Position numbers and translations under genes: made by a program. The notes beneath the pieces were generated by a model. The model did not search any database, was not told the origin of the DNA, and saw only the letters and a list, made by a program, of their open reading frames with translations. Shown here in pieces: positions 10,582 to 21,627 of a stretch of DNA of 64,000 bases. Positions within the stretch are counted from its first letter, which is position 1. Each line of letters starts with the position of its first letter. The stretch is from Desulfobacteraceae bacterium (GTDB lineage: Bacteria > Desulfobacterota > Desulfobacteria > Desulfobacterales > Desulfosalsimonadaceae). The stretch lies in contig QZJS01000075.1 of the NCBI GenBank assembly GCA_003597945.1, positions 1 to 64,000 on the forward strand. The letters are read 5' to 3'.

Positions 10582-13044
10582 ATGAAACAGGAATCCCAAA
10601 AATCTACAGACTTTCTATCACCGATGGACGCGGACATGGCCGGCCTGACGCTGCCCCTGTTGCCGCTTCGCGACATCGTGGTCTTTCCGGAAATGATATC
10701 CCCGCTGTTTGTGGGGCGCCCGAAATCCATCAATGCCATTTCCGAGGCCATGCACACGGAGTTGAAATACCTTTTTCTCTCCACCCAGTCCGACCCGAGC
10801 AAGGAAGAGCCCAAGGAGCGTGATATCCGGCCCATGGGCACTATCGCCAAGGTGCTCCAGATGCTGCGGCTGCCGGACGGCACGGTCAAAACCGTGGTTC
10901 AGGGAAAATACCGGGCCAAAATCCGGGAATTTCGGCCCAATGAGAGTTTCTTTGAAGTGGTGCTCGATCTCATCTCGGAACCCGGTCTCGACCCGGCTGA
11001 AAAAGAAGCATTTTTCCGCAATATTATCGACAGCTTCAAGCAATACGCGGATGTCAATAAAAACATCTCCAAGGAAACCGTTACCGGCATCGCCGCCATC
11101 ACCGATCCGGTTAAGATGATCTACACGGTGGCCGGCCATTTTTCCTTCAAGACCCGGGAAAACCAGATTCTGCTGGAAACCCTTTCCACCCGGGAACGGA
11201 TGGTCCAGCTCATCGACCTGATCAAACAGGAAACAACCATTCTCCAGACCGACATCAAGATCAAAAGCCGCATCAAAAAACAGATGGAGAAAAGCCAGAA
11301 GAATTATTATCTCAATGAGCAGATCCGGGCTATTAAAAAGGAGATGGGCGCCGAAGAAGGCGACGCCGACGATTTCAAAGAGCTGGAAAAACGGGTCAAG
11401 CGGAAAAAAATGTCGAAAGAGGCCTCAGGAAAGGCCCGGCATGAACTGACCAAGCTGAAAATGATGACGCCCATGTCCGCCGAAGCCACGGTGGTGCGCA
11501 ATTATATCGACTGGCTCATCAGCCTGCCCTGGCATAACAAAAGCAAGGTGTCATCGGATATTGAAAAGGCCCAGGATATCCTCAACGAAGATCATTACGG
11601 GCTGGACAAGCCAAAGGAACGGATTCTCGAGTACCTGGCGGTCCAGTCCCTGGTCAAGAAAGTACGGGGACCGATTCTCTGTTTTGTGGGCCCTCCCGGC
11701 GTGGGAAAAACCTCTCTGGCCAAATCCGTGGCACGGGCCACGGGCCGGGAATTCGTCCGGCTCTCTTTAGGCGGCGTGAGGGATGAAGCCGAAATCCGAG
11801 GACACCGCCGGACCTATATCGGCGCCATGCCCGGAAAAATCATCCAGTCCCTGCGCAAGGCCAATGTCAACAACCCGGTCTTCTGCCTGGATGAAGTGGA
11901 TAAAATGAGCATGGATTTCCGTGGGGACCCGTCCGCGGCCCTGCTGGAGGTGCTCGACCCGGAACAAAATTATGGTTTCAGCGATCATTATCTGGACGTG
12001 GAATACGATCTGTCCGATATCTTGTTCATCACCACGGCCAATACATTGCCCGATATCCCCTTGCCCCTTCAGGACCGCATGGAAATCATCCGCCTGCCGG
12101 GATACACGGAACTTGAAAAGTTCAATATCGCCAAAAAATTTCTAATCCCGAAACAGATTGAAAACAACGGCCTGAGCGCCGACATGATCGGATTTTCGGA
12201 TAACGCCATCTATGCCGTCATCCGGGACCATACCCGGGAGGCCGGCGTCCGGAACCTGGAGCGCGAAATCTCATCCGTGTGCCGCAAGGTAGCCAAGGAA
12301 GTGCTCCGGCGGCAGAATCGGGAGCAGGAGGAAAAACCCGTCACCATCACGGCCACATCCATCCGGAAATATTTGGGAATTCCCCAGTACCGGCACGGGA
12401 TGATCGAAACCGAGGACCAGGTGGGGATCGTGACCGGACTGGCATGGACCCAGTTCGGCGGCGAACTGCTTTTCGTGGAAAGCGTCATCATGCCCGGCAA
12501 AGGGGAAATCAACGTTACCGGCAAGCTCGGGGATGTGATGAAGGAATCGGCGCGGGCCGCCATCAGTTATGTGCGCTCCCGGGCCGATCAGTTCAATATC
12601 GACCAGAGTTTTTATGAAAAATTCGACATCCATATCCACGTGCCCGAGGGGGCAACGCCCAAGGACGGGCCGTCGGCCGGCATCGCCATGTGCACTTCCA
12701 TCATATCGGCCCTGACCCGGATGCCGGTCAATCACAACGTGGCCATGACCGGAGAAATTACTTTGAGAGGCCGGATACTGCCCATCGGCGGACTCAAGGA
12801 AAAAATTCTGGCGGCCCATCGCGGCGGCATCACACGGGTGCTCATTCCCAAGGATAACGAAAAAGACCTCAAGGACATCCCGCCGAGCGTGGCCAAGCAG
12901 GTCCGGATCTTTCCGGTGGAAAACATGGACGAGGTGGTGGCCCATGCCATTATCCGGCCCGACGGAAGGGCCCTTTACAGCCCGGAATACAAGCACAAGG
13001 AAAACGCTCCCCTGGTGCTGGCAAAAATCCAGGCCGGCAATTAA
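10582..13044 (+). CDS. lon: endopeptidase La (Lon protease)
   Basis: [55 protein letters not shown] catalytic Ser region. Confidence 0.98.
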   Translation: MKQESQKSTDFLSPMDADMAGLTLPLLPLRDIVVFPEMISPLFVGRPKSINAISEAMHTELKYLFLSTQSDPSKEEPKERDIRPMGTIAKVLQMLRLPDGTVKTVVQGKYRAKIREFRPNESFFEVVLDLISEPGLDPAEKEAFFRNIIDSFKQYADVNKNISKETVTGIAAITDPVKMIYTVAGHFSFKTRENQILLETLSTRERMVQLIDLIKQETTILQTDIKIKSRIKKQMEKSQKNYYLNEQIRAIKKEMGAEEGDADDFKELEKRVKRKKMSKEASGKARHELTKLKMMTPMSAEATVVRNYIDWLISLPWHNKSKVSSDIEKAQDILNEDHYGLDKPKERILEYLAVQSLVKKVRGPILCFVGPPGVGKTSLAKSVARATGREFVRLSLGGVRDEAEIRGHRRTYIGAMPGKIIQSLRKANVNNPVFCLDEVDKMSMDFRGDPSAALLEVLDPEQNYGFSDHYLDVEYDLSDILFITTANTLPDIPLPLQDRMEIIRLPGYTELEKFNIAKKFLIPKQIENNGLSADMIGFSDNAIYAVIRDHTREAGVRNLEREISSVCRKVAKEVLRRQNREQEEKPVTITATSIRKYLGIPQYRHGMIETEDQVGIVTGLAWTQFGGELLFVESVIMPGKGEINVTGKLGDVMKESARAAISYVRSRADQFNIDQSFYEKFDIHIHVPEGATPKDGPSAGIAMCTSIISALTRMPVNHNVAMTGEITLRGRILPIGGLKEKILAAHRGGITRVLIPKDNEKDLKDIPPSVAKQVRIFPVENMDEVVAHAIIRPDGRALYSPEYKHKENAPLVLAKIQAGN

Positions 13045-13132
13045 TAATTTCTTACCGCCGGCTGCCAAATCGAGTGTTTTTCGCTTGACATTACCCGATG
13101 CAACTGTTAGTTAGCAGATCTTGCCTGAAGAC

Positions 13133-13208
13133 GGGCGGGTAGCTCAGTTGGGAGAGCGGCGGCCTTACAAGCCGTAGGTCACAGGTTCGAGCCCTGTTCC
13201 GCCTACCA
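13133..13208 (+). tRNA. tRNA-Val (TAC)
   Basis: GGGCGGGTAGCTCAGTTGGGAGAGCGGCGGCCTTACAAGCCGTAGGTCACAGGTTCGAGCCCTGTTCCGCCTACCA. Confidence 0.94.
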
Positions 13209-13266
13209 GGCGAAGATCCTGGGACTCTTGATCCCAACGATCGTTTTTGATTTGAAATACCTTTTC

Positions 13267-13343
<77 letters not shown>

Positions 13344-13352
13344 TAAAAATCA

Positions 13353-13386
13353 AGGGGTTATCCAGAGATGGGTAACCCCTTTTTTC
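13353..13386 (+). terminator. Rho-independent terminator downstream of tRNA-Asp
   Basis: AGGGGTTA-tccagagatggg-TAACCCCT followed by TTTTTT. Confidence 0.8.
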
Positions 13387-13437
13387 GTTTTTACCTGTTT
13401 TTTGCCATAAATTTGCCATAATTTCATTTACTCCACC

Positions 13438-13743
13438 CTACCCTTGCTTCCCGATGATTCCTGAGTACAGATTATCAAGCTTATGTCCGTCAACCGAGCC
13501 TGTGCCATCCATTATATATTTACTGTATACTTTGATAATCATGTTGGTATCGCGGTGTCCCATGACCCTGGCGATCCATAATGGATTTTCCATACAGCCT
13601 AAGGCATTGGTGGCAAAACTGTGCCGGGTCTGTTTCATGTCCCGATAAGGAACCCCGGCTTTTTTCAAGGTCGGTATCCATAACCGTTTCCTCAGGTTAG
13701 CGTGAGTGCCTTTTTCTCCCCATGGTCGTATTTTTTCTTCCAT
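13438..13743 (-). pseudogene. C-terminal remnant of tyrosine recombinase/phage integrase
   Basis: KQTRHSFATNAL (H-x-x-R-like), WIARVMGHRDTNMIIKVYSKYI catalytic H and Y box; only ~100 aa, N-terminus missing; next to tRNA-Asp. Confidence 0.75.
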
Positions 13744-13916
13744 AGGAAAGTTTTTTCGACACCGTGAAGCTCGCCACGAAACCGCCTACAACATAAAGGA
13801 CCTGTTAAAATTTGACATACAATCCAATTTCTGAGATACATCAAGTCGAAAAAAGCAGTGTCATTATTCCTTGACAACAGCAAGTTAAGAGGCTTTGCTT
13901 TAGTCCAAGACAAATA

Positions 13917-15092
13917 TTGAGAACTCATAGGTGTTTTAAAGATTTGAAGATTTTACTTTTAAATTATGAATTCCCTCCAATGGGTGGCGGGGCAGGCAAA
14001 GCAACATTTAATCTGGCCGGAGAACTTGCCCGGATGGGCCATCAAGTGAGTGTTCTGACCTCTAAGCTAAAAAACCAGCCACCTGTCGAAAATCTGGATG
14101 GTTTTACCGTATATAGGGTTATGAGCTGGCGCAAAGGGATTCATGATTGTGGTTTCCGCGGAGCATTTACGTATGTATTTTTTGCAATTTTTAAGTTTTT
14201 GCAATTAACACGGAAAAATGATTACGATGTGATTCATTATTTTTTTGGATTGCCAACCGGCTTCCTGTCCCTTTTGCCCGGGCCACACCGTAAAATACCC
14301 TATTTCATATCCCTTCGAGGATCGGATGTCCCCGGATATGATAGATATAATAAAAGCCTTCAGATGTTTCACCGAATATTAATGCCGGTAACCATAAAAA
14401 TATGGAAACATGCAGATCAAATTATCGCCGTAACGAACAGCCTGAGAGAAACTGCTCGCCTGGCCGTTCCTTCGCAATCAGTTCGTGTGATTCCGAATGG
14501 GTTAGATCCAATTTTTTTAGAGGTTCTGCCGTCTTCCAGAAGCAGAAAAACCCATGGACTGAAATTGATTTCTGTTGCCCGGCTTATTGAAAGAAAGGGG
14601 GTTCAGCATATTTTATATGCATTAGCAGAATTGCGGGATCCGGATATTTCCCTTTTGATTATTGGATCAGGAAATTTTGAGGCAAAACTTAAAAAAATTT
14701 GCAAAGACTTATCATTGGAAAAAGTTGTCACTTTTTATGGGTTTTGCCATCCCCGCAGCCTCCCCGAACTCTATGTCGGCTCTGATGTTTTCATTCTTCC
14801 TTCACAGGCAGAAGCGTTCGGCAATGTTTTCGCTGAAGCAATGGCCTGCGGACTGCCGGTGATTGGTTCCAAAACCGGCGGGATTCCTGACTTTATTGAC
14901 AGACAAAATGGTATTCTGGTGGATGCCGGCAATATCGACCAAATAAAGAAGGCTATTATAGAAATGAAATCATCACCCGACCTGAGAATAGCGATGGGGC
15001 GTGTCAACAGGGAAAAGATGATTCAGCATTTCACTTGGGAAAGCGTTGCACGGCTCCATCTCACAATCTATGAAAACAGCACGGTGCTTTAA
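13917..15092 (+). CDS. family 4 glycosyltransferase
   Basis: NYEFPPMGGGAGKATFNLAGELARMGHQVSVLT, VIPNGLDP, SVARLIERKGVQHILYAL, PSQAEAFGNVFAEAMACGLPVIGSKTGGIPD; non-ATG or internal start likely. Confidence 0.88.
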   Translation: MRTHRCFKDLKILLLNYEFPPMGGGAGKATFNLAGELARMGHQVSVLTSKLKNQPPVENLDGFTVYRVMSWRKGIHDCGFRGAFTYVFFAIFKFLQLTRKNDYDVIHYFFGLPTGFLSLLPGPHRKIPYFISLRGSDVPGYDRYNKSLQMFHRILMPVTIKIWKHADQIIAVTNSLRETARLAVPSQSVRVIPNGLDPIFLEVLPSSRSRKTHGLKLISVARLIERKGVQHILYALAELRDPDISLLIIGSGNFEAKLKKICKDLSLEKVVTFYGFCHPRSLPELYVGSDVFILPSQAEAFGNVFAEAMACGLPVIGSKTGGIPDFIDRQNGILVDAGNIDQIKKAIIEMKSSPDLRIAMGRVNREKMIQHFTWESVARLHLTIYENSTVL

Positions 15093-15206
15093 AAAAATCC
15101 CTTCTTTCCCCTCAAACCTCCAAAGGGGAAAAGCATCCAAATTCGAGAAAAAATCCGGATCGAATCTGATCAATTTATTCAAGAATTCCTGCCAATAATT
15201 TGGGTT

Positions 15207-16517
15207 TCAGGAAAGAACCGATTGTACAGAACAGAATTTGCCATTTTGTTGATTATTGATTTCCTCTTCAAGACAAACGTTTATCTCAATATCCTTCCCG
15301 ATTTGGGCTTCTAAATTTTCTTTCAGGCGGGATTTAACGAAATCTGAGTACTTATCATTAACAATTAACTTAACGATCACTTTATTTTGAGCCATCTGGA
15401 TAAATTGAAATTTGTATATTGTATCCTGCAAGGATTCCCTCAGCGTTCTGTTGATTTCATAATAGGGAATTTTTTCCCCGTGAAAGGTCAAATAATCCCC
15501 TTTCCTGCCGCAAACCATCGTCATTAATGGGAAGTTGCACCCGCAGGAACATTTTTCACTGCTGACTCTTGCGATATCACCAATTCTGTAGCGGATCAGC
15601 GGCATGGCTTTCGTCTGAAGCGATGTCACTATAATTTCCGCATCTTTATCCGGCGCTGCATTTTTTCCGTTTTTAACGAATTCTATATAAAAAAAATCGG
15701 CATTAATATGGTATCCTTTTTTCTGGCTGCACTCAAATGCGATTTCCTTAAACTCTACTGAGCCATAAATATCATAAAGACGGCAGGAAAAATAATTTTC
15801 GATGAGTTTTCTCTGGTGCTCATCCAATAATTCAGAGCTTGTAAATACCATTTTACACTTATCATAGCCAATGTGATTTTTTTCCAGATGACAGATAAAA
15901 TCGATCAGGAAAGAGGGGAATCCGTAAATAATTTTCGGTTTAACCCTTAAAAATTCGGTTTCAAGATTTTTTTTCGAGGAATATATTGAAAAATACTTGA
16001 TATTTAGAAGACGTCTGATGGGTTGACTATTTTTACGTTGGACTTCTCCTTCAGATTCAGCGCAAAAGATGGCGACGGGATCAAATAGTCGCAGGCCACA
16101 AAACGCTTTGGATCGATATTTTAGAACCCACATTAAATAAAAAAGCGAGTCTTTGCTGAAATAACTCACTGTGGGAATTCCAGTACTTCCGGAAGTTTTC
16201 ATAGGAATCAGGTCATTGAAAACAAATTCTGTTGAAATCAGCTTTTTTACCCGCTCACCTTGAAGATCATATTTAGAAATTGTTGGCAGTTTCAACATAT
16301 CATCCGGCGACTGAATATCATCCGGCGTTAAACCTGCCTCATTAAAACGCTCACGGTAAATTTGAACATTTTCATAGGCATAATTTAATGTCTCTTTTAA
16401 TAGCCGCCATTGAATGTTCAAAATTTCATTTTGCGGCTTTCTCATATTTTTTAGGAACGTATATGTCTTAGCTATTGTTTTATGATTATACATCCTTCCG
16501 ACATTCCTTAAAGTCAT
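15207..16517 (-). CDS. PaaK/CapK-like AMP-forming ligase (phenylacetate-CoA ligase family)
   Basis: YAYENVQIYRERFNEAGLTPDDIQSPDDMLKLPTISKYDLQ, PMKTSGSTGIPT, YGSVEF, LIRYRIGDIAR. Confidence 0.85.
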   Translation of the reverse strand: MTLRNVGRMYNHKTIAKTYTFLKNMRKPQNEILNIQWRLLKETLNYAYENVQIYRERFNEAGLTPDDIQSPDDMLKLPTISKYDLQGERVKKLISTEFVFNDLIPMKTSGSTGIPTVSYFSKDSLFYLMWVLKYRSKAFCGLRLFDPVAIFCAESEGEVQRKNSQPIRRLLNIKYFSIYSSKKNLETEFLRVKPKIIYGFPSFLIDFICHLEKNHIGYDKCKMVFTSSELLDEHQRKLIENYFSCRLYDIYGSVEFKEIAFECSQKKGYHINADFFYIEFVKNGKNAAPDKDAEIIVTSLQTKAMPLIRYRIGDIARVSSEKCSCGCNFPLMTMVCGRKGDYLTFHGEKIPYYEINRTLRESLQDTIYKFQFIQMAQNKVIVKLIVNDKYSDFVKSRLKENLEAQIGKDIEINVCLEEEINNQQNGKFCSVQSVLS

Positions 16518-16594
16518 GGCGGTTTAGCGCATTTAGGTTATGAGCTGGCCCCAAATGATAAAGATTTCGTATTCTTTTAAGGTCTGGGGTTGTT

Positions 16595-17362
16595 TTAGTT
16601 TATCTTGGCCAAAAGATCCTGGGAAAGAAATGACTTGCTGGGGTGGCCTGCCTGAACAAATGAAAAATTGGAAGGCGATGATTTTAGAACACATTCAGCA
16701 AGCAATCTGCCAAGAGGCGTGGGGTTGCGGACGACAATCTGTATTTTTTTACTTGATGTTTCCAGGATGCGGCTTAAAACGTCTTTCTTGGGCGTGACTT
16801 GATTGGCGATATAAACAAAATCAACATCACGGTAATTGTATTCTCTGCCGTCTTTTGCTTCAAAAACGATCTTTTCCAGATTTAACTCTTTTGAAACTGA
16901 TGATGAAAGAGCGATGCAGTCCGAATCCAAGTCTATTCCAATATATTTCATCCCAGGATAATGATCATAAATCCAAAATAATGTTGCTGGAAAAGCGCCG
17001 CAGCCAACCATCACGATTTTTTTGCAGGATGAAAAATCAACCATCCGAGAAAGGTCTTTTACACGATTATAAGAATTATTTTCAAATTCTGAGTTCCAGC
17101 GCCTTTGAATCAGCGTGTTTTCTTTATTCTGTTTAATTAATGTTCTTGATGCCTTCTGCTCTTTAAGCATTAAATAACGCCTCTGGCAGTTGGTAAAAAA
17201 CAATGAATAATGGGCAAAACTTTTTTCACCGACAGTCTCAAGTGCATGGTTTTCAAACAAGGCAAGATTTTTTATAAATTCTTCATAGGTATCAAGAAAA
17301 TCGTCAGGGTTTGATATGGGTTCAAGTAATTGACGATAATCGCGTAATAATTTTTTTAGCAT
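16595..17362 (-). CDS. SAM-dependent methyltransferase-fold protein resembling nicotianamine synthase
   Basis: KKIVMVGCGAFPATLFWIYDHYPGMKYIGIDLDSDCIALSSSVSKELNLEKIVFEAKDGREYNYRDVDFVYIANQVTPKKDVLSRIL. Confidence 0.55.
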   Translation of the reverse strand: MLKKLLRDYRQLLEPISNPDDFLDTYEEFIKNLALFENHALETVGEKSFAHYSLFFTNCQRRYLMLKEQKASRTLIKQNKENTLIQRRWNSEFENNSYNRVKDLSRMVDFSSCKKIVMVGCGAFPATLFWIYDHYPGMKYIGIDLDSDCIALSSSVSKELNLEKIVFEAKDGREYNYRDVDFVYIANQVTPKKDVLSRILETSSKKIQIVVRNPTPLGRLLAECVLKSSPSNFSFVQAGHPSKSFLSQDLLAKIN

Positions 17363-17927
17363 TGGCTTTTTTTATGAAACCTCTTTATTTAAAAAAGATT
17401 ATTGCCCCTGTTTCAGACAAAATATGCCATCAAATGATTGGGGAATCAAACACAAATAAAGGACATCAATTATTTTCTAATCGACAACATGATGAACTGG
17501 CATCTCAGCGGGATTTAACGTTTATTGCAGCAAGCCCCTCTGGCCGGCCCAGCTCACCACCCATATTCCGAACCGGGGGAAACAGATGTGCCGATATTAC
17601 GGATTCTATTAAAACCAATCCAAGGGTTGGAGAAAGAAAGCGGGATGAATGAGATTTTGCCCCAAGTCCCGTTTGTGTTACAATCGGAGGCCAGGGGGTT
17701 GTGGGGATGAAACTGGTTGATGAACGCGAATCTCCAGCAACCATTTCAAAGAGTGCAAACGGATGCACTTTTTCCTATCACGATCTCCGATAAAATCTAA
17801 AAATCCGTGCAAAATAATAAAAAAAGGACAGATCCCATCTCACGCCTGAGCAGATTAAAAGGGCCGAGGAGACCGCGTTTTTATTAACCGTTTACAAAAT
17901 TTTTGTAAACGCGACACAGGAGGAAGC

Positions 17928-18968
17928 ATGGAAACAATAACACTGCGCACCGTTCTGGACAAGCCAGATAACATTTATAAAGGGGGGGAGATAATCGCAG
18001 GACAGGTAAAAGTTTCTGTGGCTGAAAGAATCCAATCCGCAGAGCTTGTGCTTGGTCTTTATTGTAAAGGCTCATCTAAAGCGCCAAATATATTAAAGAC
18101 GATTGAAAAAAAACAACAGGAGATCCATCTTTTCATAGGGTCATGGATGCCTGAAAGATACATTTATCCTTTTGAGATCATCGCCCCTGAGTCTCCCCTT
18201 ACATACCAAGGACAAATTTTTGATGTCGGATGGTATCTTAAAACTATTGCACGCTCTTCAAAAGGGAAAGATATTGCGATTAAATCTGAAATTACGCTCC
18301 TTAAAGAAAAAAGGATGCCTATGGGCAACGAGGTAAAAAATTCAGAGGAGGTCGTACACAGCCAATCATCAGGAAAAAGCTTAACTGGTTGTTTTTCTGT
18401 AACATTGGCCTTCACTTTTATAGGTATTTATTTTGCCTGGAAAACGTTTTCTGCTGAAGGAGACTATGCGGGATTATATGGATGGGGAGGAACCATCCTC
18501 ATTACTTTTGGCCTTATTGCGTTTTTTCTTTTAACATATACAGCACTAATTAATAGGAGAATCAAAAAGGCTGAAGTAAGACTTGGTTCCAGACAGGTCA
18601 ACCCTGGAGGAAAAGTCCCTTTCATCCTCACCTTTGAAGCCAATACCCCTTTTGAGATCGAGAAAATCAGTGCAACTCTGAGGGGGAATGAAATAGTCGA
18701 CTTTTTCAGGTCGTCCAAAAATAAAAAATACCTCAAGCAATGTCTATATGAAAATCGACAGGAACTTCCCTTTTCGCAAAAAAAAATTTCGACGAAAGCT
18801 CCCTTTCAAGTAAAGGGAGAATCCCTGATACCGAAAGATGCCCCCTGTTCCATAGATTTGATGGAATCGGGAAAAGGCATGGCGCTTTCTTGGGAGATTG
18901 AGTTTGCTATCGAAATGAAAAAATGGCCTGATTGGATCCATTTTGAGGACATTACTGTGCAACCGTAG
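17928..18968 (+). CDS. membrane protein with two arrestin-like halves separated by TM helices
   Basis: N-half: VYKGGEIIAGQVKVSV-type start ...YPFEIIAPESPLTYQGQIFDVGWYLKTIA; two hydrophobic helices (FSVTLAFTFIGIYFAW, GTILITFGLIAFFLLTYTAL); C-half: VNPGGKVPFILTFEANTPFEIEKISATLRG. Confidence 0.5.
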   Translation: METITLRTVLDKPDNIYKGGEIIAGQVKVSVAERIQSAELVLGLYCKGSSKAPNILKTIEKKQQEIHLFIGSWMPERYIYPFEIIAPESPLTYQGQIFDVGWYLKTIARSSKGKDIAIKSEITLLKEKRMPMGNEVKNSEEVVHSQSSGKSLTGCFSVTLAFTFIGIYFAWKTFSAEGDYAGLYGWGGTILITFGLIAFFLLTYTALINRRIKKAEVRLGSRQVNPGGKVPFILTFEANTPFEIEKISATLRGNEIVDFFRSSKNKKYLKQCLYENRQELPFSQKKISTKAPFQVKGESLIPKDAPCSIDLMESGKGMALSWEIEFAIEMKKWPDWIHFEDITVQP

Positions 18969-19060
18969 GATGCCTCTAATAAATTAAAAAATATGTCAGT
19001 ATATTATATATTTATTTGCCTGGTTAATATATTTTCTCATAAGTTTTTCCGTCATAGAAT

Positions 19061-19280
19061 CTCAGATAGGAATCCCTGCATTGCGTCATCGAAAAATTTG
19101 TCACCCGGGACGGCACGGATTATGGTCTTTTTGAAGCCACTCTGGAGCAGAAAATCATTGATGTCATGCGCCAGGTGAAAAAAAGGCGATGCGGTGCTTG
19201 TCTATGACGAGGTTACACAGACCACCAATGCCGTGAGAAAAGAAGATATTGCCAAAGATAAAAAAAGCCTGGGGAATTGA
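19061..19280 (+). pseudogene. YheU/UPF0270-like gene, frameshifted
   Basis: Two frames give [38 protein letters not shown] / [31 protein letters not shown], joined at an A7 run; in-frame TAG at 19067 upstream. Confidence 0.6.
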
Positions 19281-19469
19281 TTCAAATTCAAATACGAAGG
19301 AAGTTGCGTTCATGGGAATCAGTATTTACTTTGATCCGCACCCCCGGCAACAAGGCGCTTGAATCACCATTGGCCAGTTGCACATCCAATGACTGTGTAT
19401 TACTTTCAGAACAACGATATCAATGGATCACCTGGTTTGCGACAATTCTTACGATAAAGGAGTTACCCC

Positions 19470-19676
19470 ATGAAATGCCCTTATTGTGGTCATCAGCGCT
19501 TTTATGTCAAGGACTCGGAAGATGAATTTGAAACGTTTTCCTTTGATTGCAGCGCCGGGAGTATCTGTTTCGATCCTGAGATCGCCAAAGACGATATTCC
19601 CGAAGTTTCTGACGGCACGCATATTTTTTGCGACAAGTGCGCATGGAACGGTGAGGCATCAAAAATAATGAAATAA
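19470..19676 (+). CDS. small zinc-ribbon-like protein
   Basis: MKCPYCGHQRF...FCDKCAWNGEASKIMK, two CxxC pairs; RBS AAAGGAG upstream. Confidence 0.6.
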   Translation: MKCPYCGHQRFYVKDSEDEFETFSFDCSAGSICFDPEIAKDDIPEVSDGTHIFCDKCAWNGEASKIMK

Positions 19677-19699
19677 TCGTCTTTTGAAAGGAGACCATC

Positions 19700-19909
19700 A
19701 TGGCCAAACCCGAGGAGATGTATCAATGCCAGACCGTCAATTGTGGTTGTATTTATGATCCGGATCGAGGGGACCGCAGAGGTAAAATTCCCAAGGGAAT
19801 CCGGTTTGAAGAAACGCCTGATGACTGGTGTTGTCCGGTTTGTGGCGCCGGCAAAAAATGTTTCCGGCCGCTGGCAGGTCCCGGATCTGTAGTGGAAGAT
19901 GGAAAATAA
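19700..19909 (+). CDS. rubredoxin-like protein
   Basis: YQCQTVNCGCIYDPDRGDRRGKIPKGIRFEETPDDWCCPVCGAGKKCFRPL. Confidence 0.88.
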   Translation: MAKPEEMYQCQTVNCGCIYDPDRGDRRGKIPKGIRFEETPDDWCCPVCGAGKKCFRPLAGPGSVVEDGK

Positions 19910-19944
19910 CTCTATAAATTAATGATCAAGAAGGAGAAAACCAA

Positions 19945-20439
19945 ATGACTCAGACGGAAAAAAATTTGAAAGAAGCATTTGCCGGAGAATCACAGGCCAA
20001 CCGGAAGTACCTCGCTTTTGCCAAACAGGCGGAAAAAGAAGGCCATCCCCAGGTCGCCAAACTGTTTCGGGCCGCCGCGGAAGCCGAAACCGTACATGCA
20101 CATGCTCATCTGCGGACCCTAGGTGAAATCAAAAGCACGACCGATAATCTGCAAGCGGCTATTGACGGTGAAACCCATGAATTTAAAAGCATGTATCCCG
20201 ACATGATCAATACCGCTGAGGAAGAAGGGAACAAGGCGGCACATCGCAGCTTTGTTTATGCCAATGAAGTTGAAAAAATTCATGCCGAACTGTATCAGAA
20301 AGCCTTAGAAAACCTGGATTCCTTGCCGGAAGTCGATTATTATGTATGCCCTGTATGTGGTTATACCTGCGAGAATGAACCTCCTGATACCTGCCCCGTT
20401 TGCAGCGCCAAAGGAAAGGCTTTTTTCAAAGTCGATTAA
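19945..20439 (+). CDS. rbr: rubrerythrin
   Basis: LKEAFAGESQANRKYLAFAKQAEKEG...EAETVHAHAHL...YYVCPVCGYTCENEPPDTCPVCSA. Confidence 0.95.
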   Translation: MTQTEKNLKEAFAGESQANRKYLAFAKQAEKEGHPQVAKLFRAAAEAETVHAHAHLRTLGEIKSTTDNLQAAIDGETHEFKSMYPDMINTAEEEGNKAAHRSFVYANEVEKIHAELYQKALENLDSLPEVDYYVCPVCGYTCENEPPDTCPVCSAKGKAFFKVD

Positions 20440-20529
20440 GTATCTAAGCACATCCATCTGAAAATGATCATTTATCCTGGCATTACTGCCCATGTTGAAA
20501 AACTTAAACTGAATGCGAAAGGACTGGAT

Positions 20530-20973
20530 ATGAAAAAAGCATTGATCTGCTATGCGAGCCGAACGGGGAAAACAGAAAAAATGGCCAAATACATTGCCGA
20601 AGGACTCAGAATGAAGGGTATTGATGTGGACATTAAAAAAATATCCGAAATCGAGAGTGAAAAACAGATGGAAGGGTTTGACGCCTATATTTTTGGGTGC
20701 CCAACCTATCACAGGGACATGACCGCCGGCATGAAAACTTTTCTTTTTTTGGCTGAAAAACTCAACATGGTGGGAAAAATCGGCGGCGCTTTCGGCTCCT
20801 ATACACACAGCGGCGAATCAGCTCCCATGATATTTGATACCATGCAGTTTGTTTATAAAATGGACATGACGGATCTGGGAGCATTAAGTTTAAAAGAGGC
20901 TGTCGTTGATTCCGGCGATGGCGCCAAGGCCTGTCAGGACTACGGGAAAGCCATTGGCGAAAAAATACAATAA
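20530..20973 (+). CDS. flavodoxin family protein
   Basis: MKKALICYASRTGKTEKMAKYIAEGLRMKGIDVDIKKI, FGCPTYHRDMTAGMKTFL; internal ATG at 20530. Confidence 0.88.
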   Translation: MKKALICYASRTGKTEKMAKYIAEGLRMKGIDVDIKKISEIESEKQMEGFDAYIFGCPTYHRDMTAGMKTFLFLAEKLNMVGKIGGAFGSYTHSGESAPMIFDTMQFVYKMDMTDLGALSLKEAVVDSGDGAKACQDYGKAIGEKIQ

Positions 20974-21240
20974 GCGTATTTCAGAAATAAATTTATTCGG
21001 CTTATAGTCATTTGCCGAAACATGCTCATTTATTATGAACATTTGTTAAAATTAGCATGCGAAAACGACCGGTCGATTCAAAAAATGATATGCCCCGCCA
21101 ATGATCAAAGGGGCATGTCATTCGAGACGTAACATATCCGTCAGAGGCTTCTTTATTTCCTGGTCTGCTACGGAAATATTATTAGGCCGTCCATTTCCCG
21201 ATCAAAGCGCTATTATTTTCTGTGACAAATCATGAAATAG

Positions 21241-21622
21241 AGTTCTATATTAAGGTCTTGATTCAGCCGAAATTGGAGATGATTGTGTGGTCAACAGTAC
21301 CCCGGCTATCTTTTCAATCTTTTTTCGATCATCCACTACCTCCTTTGCTTGGGCCTCATCAACGGGCAAACTAAAAGGTATAAACTGGCATGGAAAACCT
21401 TTAACAGCGTTTTCTAATATTTTTCAGTTACTTATCGGTTTAATCCCCATCTTTTCGAGCCTTGCAATTTCAACCAAATGCATCTCCCGAGCCTTTCCAA
21501 AAGACTTCCCAAGAACTTCATGTGTACGAATTTCAAAACGATACGCCTCCTGCCGCGCCCTGGGTGTAAGTTCTCGGGGGAAAGCCAGACAGGATGCCAA
21601 TTCTCATCATTTTTTCCGCCAT
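21241..21622 (-). pseudogene. Frameshifted small ORF, possible second gene of a TA pair
   Basis: MAEKMMRIGILSGF|PRELTPRARQEAYRFEIRTHEVLGKSFGKAREMHLVEIARLEKMGIKPISN*KILENAVKGFPCQFIPFSLPVDEAQAKEVVDDRKKIEKIAGVLL; frame change at a C5 run, then TGA at 21424. Confidence 0.45.
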
Positions 21623-21627
21623 GATGT

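Noticed and set aside
17370-17770. Overlapping ORFs around 17311..17768 as a gene
   Set aside because: No recognisable family or RBS on either strand; probably decayed intergenic sequence
21424-21426. In-frame TGA in the 21241-21622 remnant as a third Sec codon
   Set aside because: No Cys-like context, no GGU-loop hairpin downstream (AT-rich), and the gene already has a frameshift
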